64,000 bases of DNA from Serratia bockelmannii (lineage in GTDB: Bacteria > Pseudomonadota > Gammaproteobacteria > Enterobacterales > Enterobacteriaceae). Of this stretch, positions 45,447 to 54,715 are shown one piece after another. Position 1 is the stretch's first letter. Every line of letters begins with the position of its first letter. A program made the translations under genes and the position numbers. Where the stretch lies: NCBI RefSeq assembly GCF_008011855.1, contig NZ_VOUX01000033.1:1054001-1118000 (forward strand), written 5' to 3'. The notes under the pieces are model-generated. The model worked only from the letters and a program-made list of their open reading frames with translations. It did no database searches and was not told the DNA's origin.

Positions 45447-45548
45447 GATTATCTCCATATTCACCGTTGCATTTCTCTTTCAGCTTAAATAACCGCCGGC
45501 GGGGCCGCAATGAGGGATATCCCTCAATCACCCTCGCGCTGGCGGCGC

Positions 45549-46316
45549 TCAAGCGGGGTGCGGTAGCGCGACAATGAACGTTTCTTCGCTGACGCCGGCA
45601 TATTCGTACCGGCACTTTCTCACCGGTACCTGGAAGTAACGCTCCAGGATATCCTCTTGCAGCAAGGCGTTTTTATCGCCAAACATGCACTGTCGCTTAT
45701 TCATCAGCAGGCACTTGTCGGAGATGCGATCGGCATAATGCAGAAAATGCGTATTCAGCACGATCGTCATCTGCCGCTCTTTGGCGAGGCGCCAGAGCAT
45801 CTCGATCATTTTAGCCTGATTGTAAAAATCCAGATTCGATTCCGGTTCGTCGAGGATCATGACGTCGGGATCCGCCGCCAGCGCCTTGGCGAAATAACAC
45901 ATCTGCAGTTCTCCACCGCTGATCTGGTTGATATTTTTCTGCGCCAGCGGCGCGATCTCCAGCGCGTGTAACACCGCCTGCGCCTTGGCGACATCTTGCC
46001 GCCGCGGCCTGGCGAACCACCCCGCCTGGCGAGCACAGCCTAAAGTGACAAAATCGAGCACCCCATAAGCGAAATGCGGCGTTTTCGCCTGCGGCACATA
46101 GGCCAACCGGGCGGGCCGATTGTCGATGCGGCCGATCTGGCACACGCCAGACAGGGGCCGGCACAGGCCCGCGATGTGTCTCAGCAACGTGGTTTTACCG
46201 GCGCCGTTCGGCCCGAGCACGCTGAGGATCTCGCCCCGCGCCAGATGAAAACTGACGTTGTCGAGAAGGGGTTCTCGCCCCTTGAAACCCAGGGTCAGCT
46301 GGTTAACTGTGATCAT
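45549..46316 (-). CDS. FecE-like ABC importer ATPase
   Basis: This 255-residue ATPase has Walker A GPNGAGKTT (about residues 34-42), signature ISGGELQ and Walker B VMILDEPESNLDF. It belongs to the iron-complex/vitamin B12 importer class. The start overlaps the permease gene by 14 bp. It ends a probable five-gene operon running from the MFS gene. Confidence 0.93.
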   Translation of the reverse strand: MITVNQLTLGFKGREPLLDNVSFHLARGEILSVLGPNGAGKTTLLRHIAGLCRPLSGVCQIGRIDNRPARLAYVPQAKTPHFAYGVLDFVTLGCARQAGWFARPRRQDVAKAQAVLHALEIAPLAQKNINQISGGELQMCYFAKALAADPDVMILDEPESNLDFYNQAKMIEMLWRLAKERQMTIVLNTHFLHYADRISDKCLLMNKRQCMFGDKNALLQEDILERYFQVPVRKCRYEYAGVSEETFIVALPHPA

Positions 46317-47319
46317 GTTTGCTGCTCATAACAAAAAGGAGAGCGAAAAGCGGCGCGCCGATCAGCGCGGTCAGGATGCCGATCGGGATTTCAGCATAGG
46401 TGGCCCCTCTGGCTATATTGTCGATCGCCAGCAAAAACAGCGCCCCGCTCAGCGCCGAAGCGGGGATCAGGCGGCCGTGGTTATACCCCAACACGCTTCT
46501 CACCAAATGCGGGATCACCAAGCCGACCCACCCCACCACGCCGGCCAAGCTCACCGAGGCGGAAACCAGCAAAGAGGCGGCGATCAGCAACAGGATCTTC
46601 AGCCGAGGCGGATTCAGGCCGGCGATGCGCGCCTCGTCGTCTCCCAGCGAGAGAATGTTCATGTTCCACCTGAGCCGGTAGATAGTCAGGTAACACGCCG
46701 CAAACAGCGGGATCAGCCAATAAACCTGCGCTTTCGCTACCGAAGCGAAGCTGCCCATCAGCCAGAAGACGATCGCCGGCAAGGTATCCTGCGGATCGGC
46801 GACATATTTTATGACCGAGACAAACGCGATAAACAGCGACGCGATAATCATGCCGGACAAAATCGTGGTGAGTGCATCCTGCCGGCGTTTGAGGCGGCAG
46901 ATGCCCAGCACCAGCAGCAAGCTCACCACGCCGAAAAGAAACGACAGTAGGGAACTCAGGGCAAAAGGCAAACTCAACAAAATGCCCAGCGCCGCGCCAA
47001 AGGCGGAGGCGGAAGAGGTGCCCAGCACGTCCGGGCTGGCCAGCGCGTTTTTCAGCACCGCCTGAAAGGTCGCACCGGCGACCGCCAACCCACCGCCCAC
47101 CAGCATCACCGCCACCACCCGCGGCGCGCGCAGGTTAAAAATCACCGAGTAGCGGGCCTGGTTTTCCCCCGGCATGTTCCCCTGCCATAAAATCTGCACC
47201 ACATCATGGGCCGACAAGGCGTAGCGGCCGGCAAACAGCGATGCGAAGGCGACCACACAGAGCGAAATAAACAATCCCGCCATGATCGCCACATATTTTC
47301 CTCTGCCCGGCATCCCCAA
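46303..47319 (-). CDS. FecCD-family permease
   Basis: The 338-residue inner-membrane protein has about nine to ten helices and FecCD family features such as GRYALSAHDVV near the N-terminus and LGTSSASAFGAALG. A dimer would form the channel for a metal chelate. One permease gene is present, so it is a homodimer. It lies 36 bp after the binding protein gene and overlaps the ATPase start. Confidence 0.93.
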   Translation of the reverse strand: MGMPGRGKYVAIMAGLFISLCVVAFASLFAGRYALSAHDVVQILWQGNMPGENQARYSVIFNLRAPRVVAVMLVGGGLAVAGATFQAVLKNALASPDVLGTSSASAFGAALGILLSLPFALSSLLSFLFGVVSLLLVLGICRLKRRQDALTTILSGMIIASLFIAFVSVIKYVADPQDTLPAIVFWLMGSFASVAKAQVYWLIPLFAACYLTIYRLRWNMNILSLGDDEARIAGLNPPRLKILLLIAASLLVSASVSLAGVVGWVGLVIPHLVRSVLGYNHGRLIPASALSGALFLLAIDNIARGATYAEIPIGILTALIGAPLFALLFVMSSKHDHS

Positions 47320-47355
47320 GCTCCTCCAACGAACTCACGCTATTCAACCGTGGCA

Positions 47356-48432
47356 CTAGCGTTGCGCCAGCACCTCATCCAGCAACCGGTCCGGGATCGC
47401 ATAAGAGAACATCGTCTGATAATAGCGACGCGTCTCCTCCCGCAGCGTTTTGTCGCTAATGTCTTCAGGGGCATACCGGTTGATCATAAACAGCGGCAGC
47501 AGTGACGTTTCCGCCGACAGGCCCCCCCAGTTGTGAATGCCCACCGGCGTCGAGAAAACCTTGCCGTTTTTCACCGCCCTGAGCGTCTCCCACGCCTGGC
47601 CGGGGATCCCCCCGTGCAGCAGCGCTTTGGCGCTGCCGAACACCACGAAAATCACATCCGGGTCCCAGGCCATGATTTGCTCCATCGAAACGTTGATGTA
47701 CCTGCCGGCATCCCCCTTCACCGGCAAATCCCCGGCGACGTTGTCCATGCCGGCCATTTTCAGATAGGTGTCGCCGTAGGTGTGTGGGCCGCTCACCTTC
47801 AGCTGCCTGCCGTCGCTTTCTTCCAGATATAACGCCCTGACGTGCTGCGCGCGGATGGCGGCGGCATAGGGGCGGATCTGCTTCAGGGTCTTTTCCCAGG
47901 CGTCTTTGAATTTATGCGTGCGCGGCAGGCCGAGGGTGTCGGCGAAGGTATTTTCCCAATACACCTGGGTGACCATCGGCTGGTATTTGGTCTTCCCGCC
48001 GGCGTCCAGATCGACGGTCATCACGCCCGCCCTTTCCAGCCGATCGTCCTGGCTTTTGCCGTAGTAATAAATGATGTCGGGCCGCAGATTCATTAACGAC
48101 TCCATGTTGACCCGATAGTCTTTATTGATGAAATCGGACGTGATCCTGCCGATATCCGGCTTCATGTCCTTCAACACATGCCTATCGGCATGCATGAACG
48201 CCCAGGGCCCCACGCCGACGACGTGCCGATAGGCCGCCTCGTTCGCCAGGATCACGCCGAAGGGGCAGTTGCCGGTGATGACGATCCGCGGGTAGCTGCC
48301 GGGCAGCGTTTGCGTCGCCACGCTTTGCAACGGCTCGACCGCCGCCGGCAGGCTGGCGCCGGCGCAAGGCACCGTCGGCAAGGCAAATAGGGCCAGCAGC
48401 GCGGTGGCGATAAATTTCACTGTTACGCACAT
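47356..48432 (-). CDS. Periplasmic substrate-binding protein of the FecCD-type importer
   Basis: ATG at 48432 with AGGAGG upstream gives 358 residues; a longer frame from 48450 is rejected. A signal peptide (about 1-26) is followed by a class III periplasmic binding fold (PRIVITGNCPFGVILANEA, PDIIYYYGKS, PDVIFVVFG). No lipobox is seen. Substrate is likely a metal complex (siderophore, haem or cobalamin class); there is no outer-membrane receptor in the window to say which. Confidence 0.88.
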   Translation of the reverse strand: MCVTVKFIATALLALFALPTVPCAGASLPAAVEPLQSVATQTLPGSYPRIVITGNCPFGVILANEAAYRHVVGVGPWAFMHADRHVLKDMKPDIGRITSDFINKDYRVNMESLMNLRPDIIYYYGKSQDDRLERAGVMTVDLDAGGKTKYQPMVTQVYWENTFADTLGLPRTHKFKDAWEKTLKQIRPYAAAIRAQHVRALYLEESDGRQLKVSGPHTYGDTYLKMAGMDNVAGDLPVKGDAGRYINVSMEQIMAWDPDVIFVVFGSAKALLHGGIPGQAWETLRAVKNGKVFSTPVGIHNWGGLSAETSLLPLFMINRYAPEDISDKTLREETRRYYQTMFSYAIPDRLLDEVLAQR

Positions 48433-48478
48433 GGTGCCTCCTGCGCGCACGCTCGGCGGCGCGCGTCGATGGGCTGTA

Positions 48479-48877
48479 TTAGGCCGACGCGGCGATGCCT
48501 GCTGCCATAATGGTTATCCCGGCCACAAAGACGATTGCCGTGGTGGCTACCGCGCCGCCGCCAACCAACGCGGCGGTTTTTCCCGTGGAAAGGTCTTTTC
48601 GTTGCAGGAAAGAAAGCTCTGCCAGGGGAATGATTTTTCCGCTGTCGGCGACGATGTCTTTAGGTTCCACCTTCGCCACCTTCAGCTCGCCGCCGCTGCC
48701 GTCCTTCAGGCCATATTTCAACTGGTCGCCGACATAGACCGGCGGCTGCAGCAGGTAATACGGGCTATTGAGCCCCGCCTCTTTTTGTTGCAACGCCACG
48801 TCGTGGTAGGTCGTGCAACCGGCAAGGGAAAACGCCGCCATCCCGATAACCAACGGCACTAATGGGATAAATCGCAT
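48479..48877 (-). CDS. Lipoprotein of unknown function
   Basis: This 132-residue protein has a signal peptide and lipobox SLAGC with Cys at about residue 21, then a beta-rich domain, and a hydrophobic Ala/Val/Gly-rich C-terminal stretch. It resembles small envelope lipoproteins with no known activity. It sits between the MFS gene (16 bp) and the binding-protein gene (46 bp), so it belongs to the same transcription unit. Confidence 0.7.
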   Translation of the reverse strand: MRFIPLVPLVIGMAAFSLAGCTTYHDVALQQKEAGLNSPYYLLQPPVYVGDQLKYGLKDGSGGELKVAKVEPKDIVADSGKIIPLAELSFLQRKDLSTGKTAALVGGGAVATTAIVFVAGITIMAAGIAASA

Positions 48878-48893
48878 GGGAAACCTCGTGCTT

Positions 48894-50264
48894 CTATTTG
48901 CTGGTTTTTAACGTAACGGCGGACTTGAAGCGCATATAGCTCACGACCAGAGAAAGGAACGAGAATGCCGCCCCCGCCATTAAACTGATATTCGTCGCTT
49001 GCGCGCCGCGCATATTGAAGAAAATCGCCACTAACGCCGAACCGACGATTTGCCCGATCAACCGGGAGCTGCCCAACAGGCCGCTGGCGATGCTGCTGTT
49101 TTCGTGCGAGACCGAGGTCATGATCAGCAGGTTGTTCGGTGATTGAAACAGGCCGAAACCGATGCCGCACAGCGCCACACGCCATACGATCGCCCCATTC
49201 GACGGATCGCTCGGCAAATTGGCCATCAGCAGCATGCCTGCCAGCAGACAGGCGAGGCCCGAGAGGGCAACAAGATTGGGATCGTATTTCTTGGCCAAAT
49301 CGCCGGAAATTAGCGAAGACGCCATGGTGGCCAGCGGCCAGGCGGTCAGCAGCAGACCGATGTCCACCACGTTTCTTTGCAGGACATTGTGGAAATAGAA
49401 AGGCAGCGATACAAAAGCCAAAAGCTGGGTGCTGTAAGACAGCATCGACATCAGCAAAGACAATGACAGCGTCGGGTTATGCAGCATCGCGATCGGGATC
49501 AGCGCGGCGTTGGCCTTTCTTTTCTGATTGATGTACAGCCACCCGGCCAGCCCGGCGAATACCGCAAAGCTGAGCGCCGCCGCCGGCAGATGGTGGGTGG
49601 TCATGCTCATCGTGCTGAGCGAGAAAGCGATAAACAGCACAAACACCAACAGAGCCCCCCCGCTGTCGAATCCAACGCTGCGCCGCTCGCGGGGGGCCAG
49701 GAAGATCAGGCTCAGCAGCAGCGACAGGCAGGCGATGGGAACATTGATGGTAAACAGCCAGTTCCAGCTCGTCTGAGAAAGTATCGCCGAGGCGATGGAC
49801 GGCCCGGCGGCGGCGGAAACCGACACCACCATCACATTGATCCCCAGGCCGCGCCCCAGCAGCCTTTCCGGGTATATCTCCTTGATTAGCGCCGCATTGA
49901 CGCTGAGCACCGCCGCCGCACCGAAGCCCTGTATCACCCTGAATGCCGTCAGCATCGACAGCGTCGTGGACAGCGCGCAGTCCAAGGATGAAAAAGCGAA
50001 CAGCACCACCCCGGCTATAAAGATCTTTTTATTGCCCACCGCGCGGCCCAGCGCCGCGAAGGGCATCAAAGAGGCGACAACGGCAAACTGGTAGGCATTA
50101 ATAATCATGATGGAGGCCGATTCGGAAACGCCGAAATCTTTGGCGATCACCGGCAATGCCACGTTGGCGATGGTACTGTCGAGCATGGCGATGACCGTGC
50201 TTAACGAGACCGCGAGAACGGCGAATATATTTAGTGTCTCTTTTTCCTGGTGTTTAAAAGTCAT
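48894..50264 (-). CDS. MFS transporter, DHA2-type drug:H+ antiporter
   Basis: The 456-residue protein has 14 predicted helices, the LDSTIANVALPVIAKDFG signature of DHA2 transporters in helix 1 and a GxxxGPxxG-like motif in helix 5 (SVSAAAGPSIASAIL). It heads the operon with the lipoprotein and FecCD importer genes. An exporter with a chelate importer suggests metallophore or drug traffic, but this is inference. Confidence 0.88.
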   Translation of the reverse strand: MTFKHQEKETLNIFAVLAVSLSTVIAMLDSTIANVALPVIAKDFGVSESASIMIINAYQFAVVASLMPFAALGRAVGNKKIFIAGVVLFAFSSLDCALSTTLSMLTAFRVIQGFGAAAVLSVNAALIKEIYPERLLGRGLGINVMVVSVSAAAGPSIASAILSQTSWNWLFTINVPIACLSLLLSLIFLAPRERRSVGFDSGGALLVFVLFIAFSLSTMSMTTHHLPAAALSFAVFAGLAGWLYINQKRKANAALIPIAMLHNPTLSLSLLMSMLSYSTQLLAFVSLPFYFHNVLQRNVVDIGLLLTAWPLATMASSLISGDLAKKYDPNLVALSGLACLLAGMLLMANLPSDPSNGAIVWRVALCGIGFGLFQSPNNLLIMTSVSHENSSIASGLLGSSRLIGQIVGSALVAIFFNMRGAQATNISLMAGAAFSFLSLVVSYMRFKSAVTLKTSK

Positions 50265-50337
50265 GTTAACGCTCCAAAAACGTGAGTAGCTTCATGCCGG
50301 CGGCAAAGACCCCGCTTTTTATCCGTTTTAATGTTTA

Positions 50338-50565
50338 CGTTATAACATATCAATTAAAGAGGAGAATAAATCTCATTTGAAATATTAGATTAAATAGTGT
50401 GTCAAAATAAGAATTAACAATTGCAAAACAAATTAACATCAACACAAACATTCAATAAACAAAATAAATGCAGTATAAAAAACCAGTGAATTTAAGGAAT
50501 GACATTAAAAGTAACAGCCGCTAACAGACAACCCCGCCGGCGCGTGAAATTGTTATGTTATAACA
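50338..50565. promoter_or_regulatory. Two TGTTATAACA palindromes in the divergent MFS/amidase intergenic region
   Basis: CGTTATAACA (50338-50347) lies 74 bp from the MFS start and TGTTATAACA (50556-50565) 19 bp from the amidase start; the intergenic stretch 50265-50583 is otherwise AT-rich and gene-free. Symmetric placement suggests one regulator controls both genes. Confidence 0.4.
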
Positions 50566-50583
50566 AAAACACCCTTTCCTTTT

Positions 50584-51441
50584 ATGCTGGTTAACCTTAT
50601 GGCTAAGACGGACCTTTTGAACACCCGGTTATCTCGCCGCAGAATGATGTTGGCAGGGTTGGCGGCCCTGGCGCTGAACGGCGCCGTTTCCCCGCTGGCT
50701 CACGCCCACGGCCTGCCACGTCCCAAAAAGCAGAACGGCCCTCAGGGGGCGCGAAAAAGATTCCTGGTCATGTTGGATCCCGGTCATGGCGGCATCGACT
50801 CCGGCGCCATTGGCCACACCGGTTCGCTGGAAAAACATGTCGTTCTGGCGATCGCCAGAAATGTGCGTGCACAGCTTGATCGACACGGCATCGATGCCCG
50901 CCTGACGCGCGACAGCGACGTTTTTATTCCGCTGTACGATCGGGTGGAGATCGCGCACCGGCATGGCGCCGATCTTTTCATGTCCATCCACGCCGACGGC
51001 TTTACCTGCCCCAGTGCCTGCGGCGCGTCGGTTTTTGCGCTTTCCAATAAAGGCGCCAGCAGCGCGATGGCGAAATACTTATCGAACAGTGAAAACGCGG
51101 CGGACGATCTCGCCGGCCCCAACGTCATCAAGAAAGACCGCTATTTGCAGAAGATACTGTTTGATTTGGAGCAGACGGAAACGATCAAAGAGAGCCTGGC
51201 GCTGGGCTCGCACCTAATTCAGCATATTGCGCCCATCCATCACTTGCATGCCAAAAATACCGAACAGGCGGCCTTCGTGGTCTTAAAGTCCCCGTATATT
51301 CCTTCCGTCTTGGTGGAAACCTCTTTCATCACCAACCCTGAGGAAGAAAGGCTGCTCGGCACCCCCGCCTTCCGAAATAAAATTGCCACGGCGATCGCTC
51401 AGGGGATCGTCAGTTACTTTAAACGCGAAACGCACGCTTAA
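50584..51441 (+). CDS. N-acetylmuramoyl-L-alanine amidase, Tat-exported (AmiA-type)
   Basis: The product has up to 285 residues (a second ATG at 50599 is possible) with a twin-arginine signal (SRRRMMLAGL) and an Amidase_3 domain: DPGHGG, SLEKH, SIHADGF and VETSFITN provide the zinc ligands and catalytic Glu. It cuts septal peptidoglycan and would be activated by EnvC/NlpD. The lack of a long AMIN domain fits AmiA. The neighbouring porin gene starts 54 bp on. Confidence 0.92.
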   Translation: MLVNLMAKTDLLNTRLSRRRMMLAGLAALALNGAVSPLAHAHGLPRPKKQNGPQGARKRFLVMLDPGHGGIDSGAIGHTGSLEKHVVLAIARNVRAQLDRHGIDARLTRDSDVFIPLYDRVEIAHRHGADLFMSIHADGFTCPSACGASVFALSNKGASSAMAKYLSNSENAADDLAGPNVIKKDRYLQKILFDLEQTETIKESLALGSHLIQHIAPIHHLHAKNTEQAAFVVLKSPYIPSVLVETSFITNPEEERLLGTPAFRNKIATAIAQGIVSYFKRETHA

Positions 51442-51495
51442 GCTTCGCCGGGGCGGCAAGCACACGGGCTTGCCGCGCACAGGGACGGTGCCATC

Positions 51496-52548
51496 ATGAT
51501 AAAACGCAATCCTCGTTATTTTTCGGCGGGCATGCTGTTCCCCCTGCTGGCCCTGTTGCCGCGCGGCGCCTTCGCCGTGTCGTTGACGGGACCGCAGCAA
51601 AACAGCCTGAATTTCTACGGCACGATTATCGCCAGACGCTACAGCGGCCAAAACGAACGCGACGACGGCGACCGCAGCTACCTCTATTTCGGCCTGATAG
51701 GCAAAAAAAAGATCGCGCCGCGCTGGCAGGCCTACGCCCACTGGGAATATACCGTCAGCTTCGCCGACGCGAGCCGAAACAGCACCCGGCTCGCCTATAT
51801 CGGCGTGCAAAACGCCACACTGGGCAGCCTCGATATCGGCCGCAACTGGGGCGTGCTTTATGATGTGACCGCCCTGACCGATCGCTCCCCGCTGTTTAGG
51901 GAAATAGCGTACAACTACATCGATAACTTTATGCGCGGCCGGGCGCATAACCTGCTCACTTACCGCCAAACTTTCAGCCTGTTTCAGCGGCGCGCCGCCC
52001 TCGCGTTGCAATATCAGTTCAAAGACGGCGACGATCGGCAAACGCCGGGTAAACAAAACGGCAACGGCTTCGGCGCCTCGTTCCGTTATGCGCTGACGCC
52101 GACGCTCAGCCTCATCGCCGCCGCCTCGGCGTCTCAAACCACGCAGCGGCAGCAACACGCCGCCGGCTATCGCCGACGCATCGATACGCTGGCCGAAGGG
52201 GTTCTCTATGCGTCGAAAAAAATCTATCTTGCGGCCGTGTTCACCCAAAGCGACAACGCCATCAGCCCACAACAAACCGCTAACCGCGGCTCGGCGTCAA
52301 GTTATGAAGCGCTCGTCAAATACCGGCTGACGGACCATATTCAGCCCAACATCGGCTATACCCGTTTAATACAGGCCCGGGCAGGCCGCAACACCGACTT
52401 ATTGAACTACGAGGAGCTGGGGGTGACCTGGTTGCTCAACAGCAACATGCAGGTGTTTATTAACTATGAATTCAATAACCTTTCGCAGCACGCGGCCGGC
52501 GTCGATGCGTCGGACAAGCTCGATATGGGCATCAGCTATCACTGGTGA
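51496..52548 (+). CDS. Outer-membrane porin, Gram-negative general porin family
   Basis: The 350-residue product has a signal peptide (about 1-27), alternating beta strands and the C-terminal aromatic end YHW, all typical of a trimeric porin. The strand NSLNFYGTIIARRYSG resembles the first strand of OmpC/F-like porins. Specificity is unknown. It follows the amidase on the same strand and ends ahead of a bidirectional-looking terminator. Confidence 0.85.
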   Translation: MIKRNPRYFSAGMLFPLLALLPRGAFAVSLTGPQQNSLNFYGTIIARRYSGQNERDDGDRSYLYFGLIGKKKIAPRWQAYAHWEYTVSFADASRNSTRLAYIGVQNATLGSLDIGRNWGVLYDVTALTDRSPLFREIAYNYIDNFMRGRAHNLLTYRQTFSLFQRRAALALQYQFKDGDDRQTPGKQNGNGFGASFRYALTPTLSLIAAASASQTTQRQQHAAGYRRRIDTLAEGVLYASKKIYLAAVFTQSDNAISPQQTANRGSASSYEALVKYRLTDHIQPNIGYTRLIQARAGRNTDLLNYEELGVTWLLNSNMQVFINYEFNNLSQHAAGVDASDKLDMGISYHW

Positions 52549-52567
52549 TCCGCTTTCGCGCAGCCAA

Positions 52568-52600
52568 TAAAAAGCCCCGCCCGGTGAGGGGCGAGGCTCG
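52568..52600 (-). terminator. Intrinsic terminator between the converging porin and reductase genes
   Basis: An 8-bp stem with one mismatch (AGCCCCGC with GCGAGGCT) followed on the minus strand by a T-run. It lies between the porin stop and the reductase stop and may serve both. Confidence 0.6.
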
Positions 52601-52668
52601 CTTAATGGCTCGAGTGGGCCGGCAGCCCAGCGTAGCGCGCTATGGCTAGCCCTGGCGCGGCGGGCATC

Positions 52669-53613
52669 TTAACGCGGCGCTTGCGCGTTCTTCCACTCCC
52701 GCCAAATCGTTTCCAGCCCGGCGCGATACGTCGTGACGGCGAAGTCGGGAAAGCGCTGCTTGAACTTGGTCGAGTCGAACAGGTTGTCGTGCTCGTAGCG
52801 CGGCAGCAGCTCGCGCATCTCACGCGCCCCGGATGAAACCAGCCCTGCGGCGATCAACGCCCATTTGCCGATGACGGAATATGAAATGTCCTTCCCAAAC
52901 ACCTCGCAGGCCAAGGCGGCGAACTGCGCATAGGTGAGCCGTTCGTCGCAGCACGGCAAATGCCACGTCTGGCCGAACGCGTCGGGCGTATTGCCGAGCC
53001 GGGCTAACCCGCGGCTGGCGTCGGGCGTCCAGATCAGCGTGCGCAGCCTGTCGTCGCGAACCGGCACGCGCGGTTTTTCCCCCGCTTTCAGCCTGTCGAC
53101 GATCAACGCGTTGGTGAAGCTCTGCGTTTTCCCCGGCCCATAAAACTCAGGAGCACGGCCGATCAGCACGGGGATCTGCTTGCGCTTCATCTCGTCGAGC
53201 ACCTTCTCGGTCATCAGAGCGCGCACCCGTCCCTTGCGCCCCCGAGGCGCGAACGGCGTCGATTCCGTCTGCGGCTCGCCGTTCTGCGGATACATGTAAG
53301 TATTGTCGAAATAAACAAAGGGCACGCCCGCGGTACGGCTGGCGTCCAACGCATTCTGCAGCATGGTCGGAAATTGCCGCTCCCACAGCGCCGAATCCGG
53401 CGGCAGGCCGGCGGCGAAATACACCACGTCGCTGCCCTTCACCGCCGCCAGGGTCTGTTGTGCATCGAGCAGGTCGGCCGCGACCAGCGTATCGCTGTCG
53501 TTGACCTTCTTCGGGTTGCGGCTGACCAATCTTAAATCATCGGTGTACGCGCGCTTCAGTTCACGCGCCAGCTCTTGGGCGATCTGGCCACTGGCGCCCA
53601 GGATCGTTTGCAT
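52669..53613 (-). CDS. NAD(P)-binding reductase/epimerase-like protein
   Basis: The 314-residue protein has an N-terminal Rossmann motif GASGQIAQELA (about residues 6-16) and an NmrA/epimerase-like layout: VYFAAGLPPDS, FDNTYMYPQNG and a C-terminal helical region. It resembles atypical SDRs that act on quinones or nucleotide sugars; the substrate is unknown. It is followed by a terminator on one side and separated by another from the haloperoxidase gene upstream, so it is probably monocistronic. Confidence 0.8.
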   Translation of the reverse strand: MQTILGASGQIAQELARELKRAYTDDLRLVSRNPKKVNDSDTLVAADLLDAQQTLAAVKGSDVVYFAAGLPPDSALWERQFPTMLQNALDASRTAGVPFVYFDNTYMYPQNGEPQTESTPFAPRGRKGRVRALMTEKVLDEMKRKQIPVLIGRAPEFYGPGKTQSFTNALIVDRLKAGEKPRVPVRDDRLRTLIWTPDASRGLARLGNTPDAFGQTWHLPCCDERLTYAQFAALACEVFGKDISYSVIGKWALIAAGLVSSGAREMRELLPRYEHDNLFDSTKFKQRFPDFAVTTYRAGLETIWREWKNAQAPR

Positions 53614-53633
53614 TTCCGTTCCTCATCGTAATG

Positions 53634-53665
53634 AAAAAAGCTCCGCCCACTCAGGGCGGAGCAAA
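53634..53665 (-). terminator. Intrinsic terminator of the haloperoxidase gene
   Basis: A stem of about 9 bp (GCTCCGCCC...GGGCGGAGC) followed on the minus strand by six T, 16 bp after the haloperoxidase stop codon. Confidence 0.9.
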
Positions 53666-53680
53666 AGTGCTTGTTCGCGC

Positions 53681-54511
53681 TTAACTGTTCACGAACGCCA
53701 GCAGATCGGCGTTGACCTGATCGGCATGGGTGGTCGGGATGCCGTGCGGCGCGCCCTTATAGGTATGGAGCGTGCCGTTTTGCACCAGCTTGGCCGAGAG
53801 CACGCCGGAATCCTGATAAGGCACCACCTGGTCGTCATCGCCGTGGATCACCAGCACCGGAATGGCAATCTTCTTGAGATCTTCGGTGAAATCGGTCTGC
53901 GAGAAGGCGACGATGCCGTCATAGTGCGCCTTGGCGCCCCCCATCATGCCCTGCCGCCACCAGTTCCAGATAATCGCCTCCGACGGTTTGGCACCCGGGC
54001 GGTTATAGCCATAGAACGGGCCTGCGGGCACGTCGTAATAGAACTGCGCCCGGTTGGCGGCCAGCTGCGCCTGGAAATCATCGAATACCGATTTTGGGGT
54101 GCCCTGCGGATTGGCGTCGGTTTTCACCATCAGCGGCGGCACCGCGCTGATCAGCACCGCTTTGGACACCTTGTCCTCGCCGTGGCGCACGATATAGCGC
54201 ACCACCTCGCCACCGCCGGTCGAGTGGCCTACGTGCATGGCGCCCTGCACGCCCAGGTGTTTTACCACCGCGGCGACGTCATCGGCGTAATGATCCATGT
54301 CGTGCCCTTCCCACACCTGGCTGGAGCGGCCGTGGCCGCGGCGATCGTGCGCAACCACGCGGAACCCTTTGTTCACGAAGAACAGCATCTGGGCATCCCA
54401 GTCATCGCTGGACAGCGGCCAACCGTGGTGGAAGTAGATAACCTTGCCGTTTTTTGGGCCCCAATCCTTGTAGAAAATCTCGACGCCATCGCTGGTCGTT
54501 ACATAACCCAT
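53681..54511 (-). CDS. Non-haem chloroperoxidase-type alpha/beta hydrolase
   Basis: This 276-residue hydrolase has nucleophile Ser97 in GHSTGGG, an oxyanion loop HHGWPLSSDDWD, and acid/His positions (GDDDQVVP and GAPHGIPTTH), as in the perhydrolase/chloroperoxidase branch of Serratia and Pseudomonas. It hydrolyses esters and can make peracids that halogenate. A MerR-type promoter lies 116 bp upstream, and the divergent neighbour is an aldehyde dehydrogenase. Confidence 0.93.
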   Translation of the reverse strand: MGYVTTSDGVEIFYKDWGPKNGKVIYFHHGWPLSSDDWDAQMLFFVNKGFRVVAHDRRGHGRSSQVWEGHDMDHYADDVAAVVKHLGVQGAMHVGHSTGGGEVVRYIVRHGEDKVSKAVLISAVPPLMVKTDANPQGTPKSVFDDFQAQLAANRAQFYYDVPAGPFYGYNRPGAKPSEAIIWNWWRQGMMGGAKAHYDGIVAFSQTDFTEDLKKIAIPVLVIHGDDDQVVPYQDSGVLSAKLVQNGTLHTYKGAPHGIPTTHADQVNADLLAFVNS

Positions 54512-54626
54512 GTCGTTTCTCCCATTTACACTATGGTTAAAAAAGAAGGTTTATACTGCGCACGGCACCGGGATCTCTGGCTCCCTCATCCCGGTTGGCC
54601 GACGATCTTGCGTTGATCGTTTAACG

Positions 54627-54657
54627 AGTATAGGTTTAAAGTTCACTTTAAGGTCAA
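54627..54657 (-). promoter_or_regulatory. MerR/AdhR-type promoter for the haloperoxidase gene
   Basis: On the minus strand TTGACC (54652-54657) and TATACT (54627-54632) are 19 bp apart, the overlong spacing typical of MerR-controlled promoters. The spacer holds TTAAAG-N4-CTTTAA, close to the AdhR operator CTTAAAG-N4-CTTTAAG of the aldehyde-responsive MerR branch. No merR gene lies in the window. Confidence 0.75.
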
Positions 54658-54715
54658 TAGTGGCCCGGCAAGCGGTATTTCCCTCAGTAACGCGATCGGC
54701 ATCAGGAGAATTCAA

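Noticed and set aside
51283-52275. 330-codon minus-strand frame over the porin
   Set aside because: Shadow of the amidase and porin genes; composition is that of an antisense frame in GC-rich DNA.
53363-54616. 417-codon + strand frame
   Set aside because: Antisense to the haloperoxidase and reductase genes and spans their terminator.
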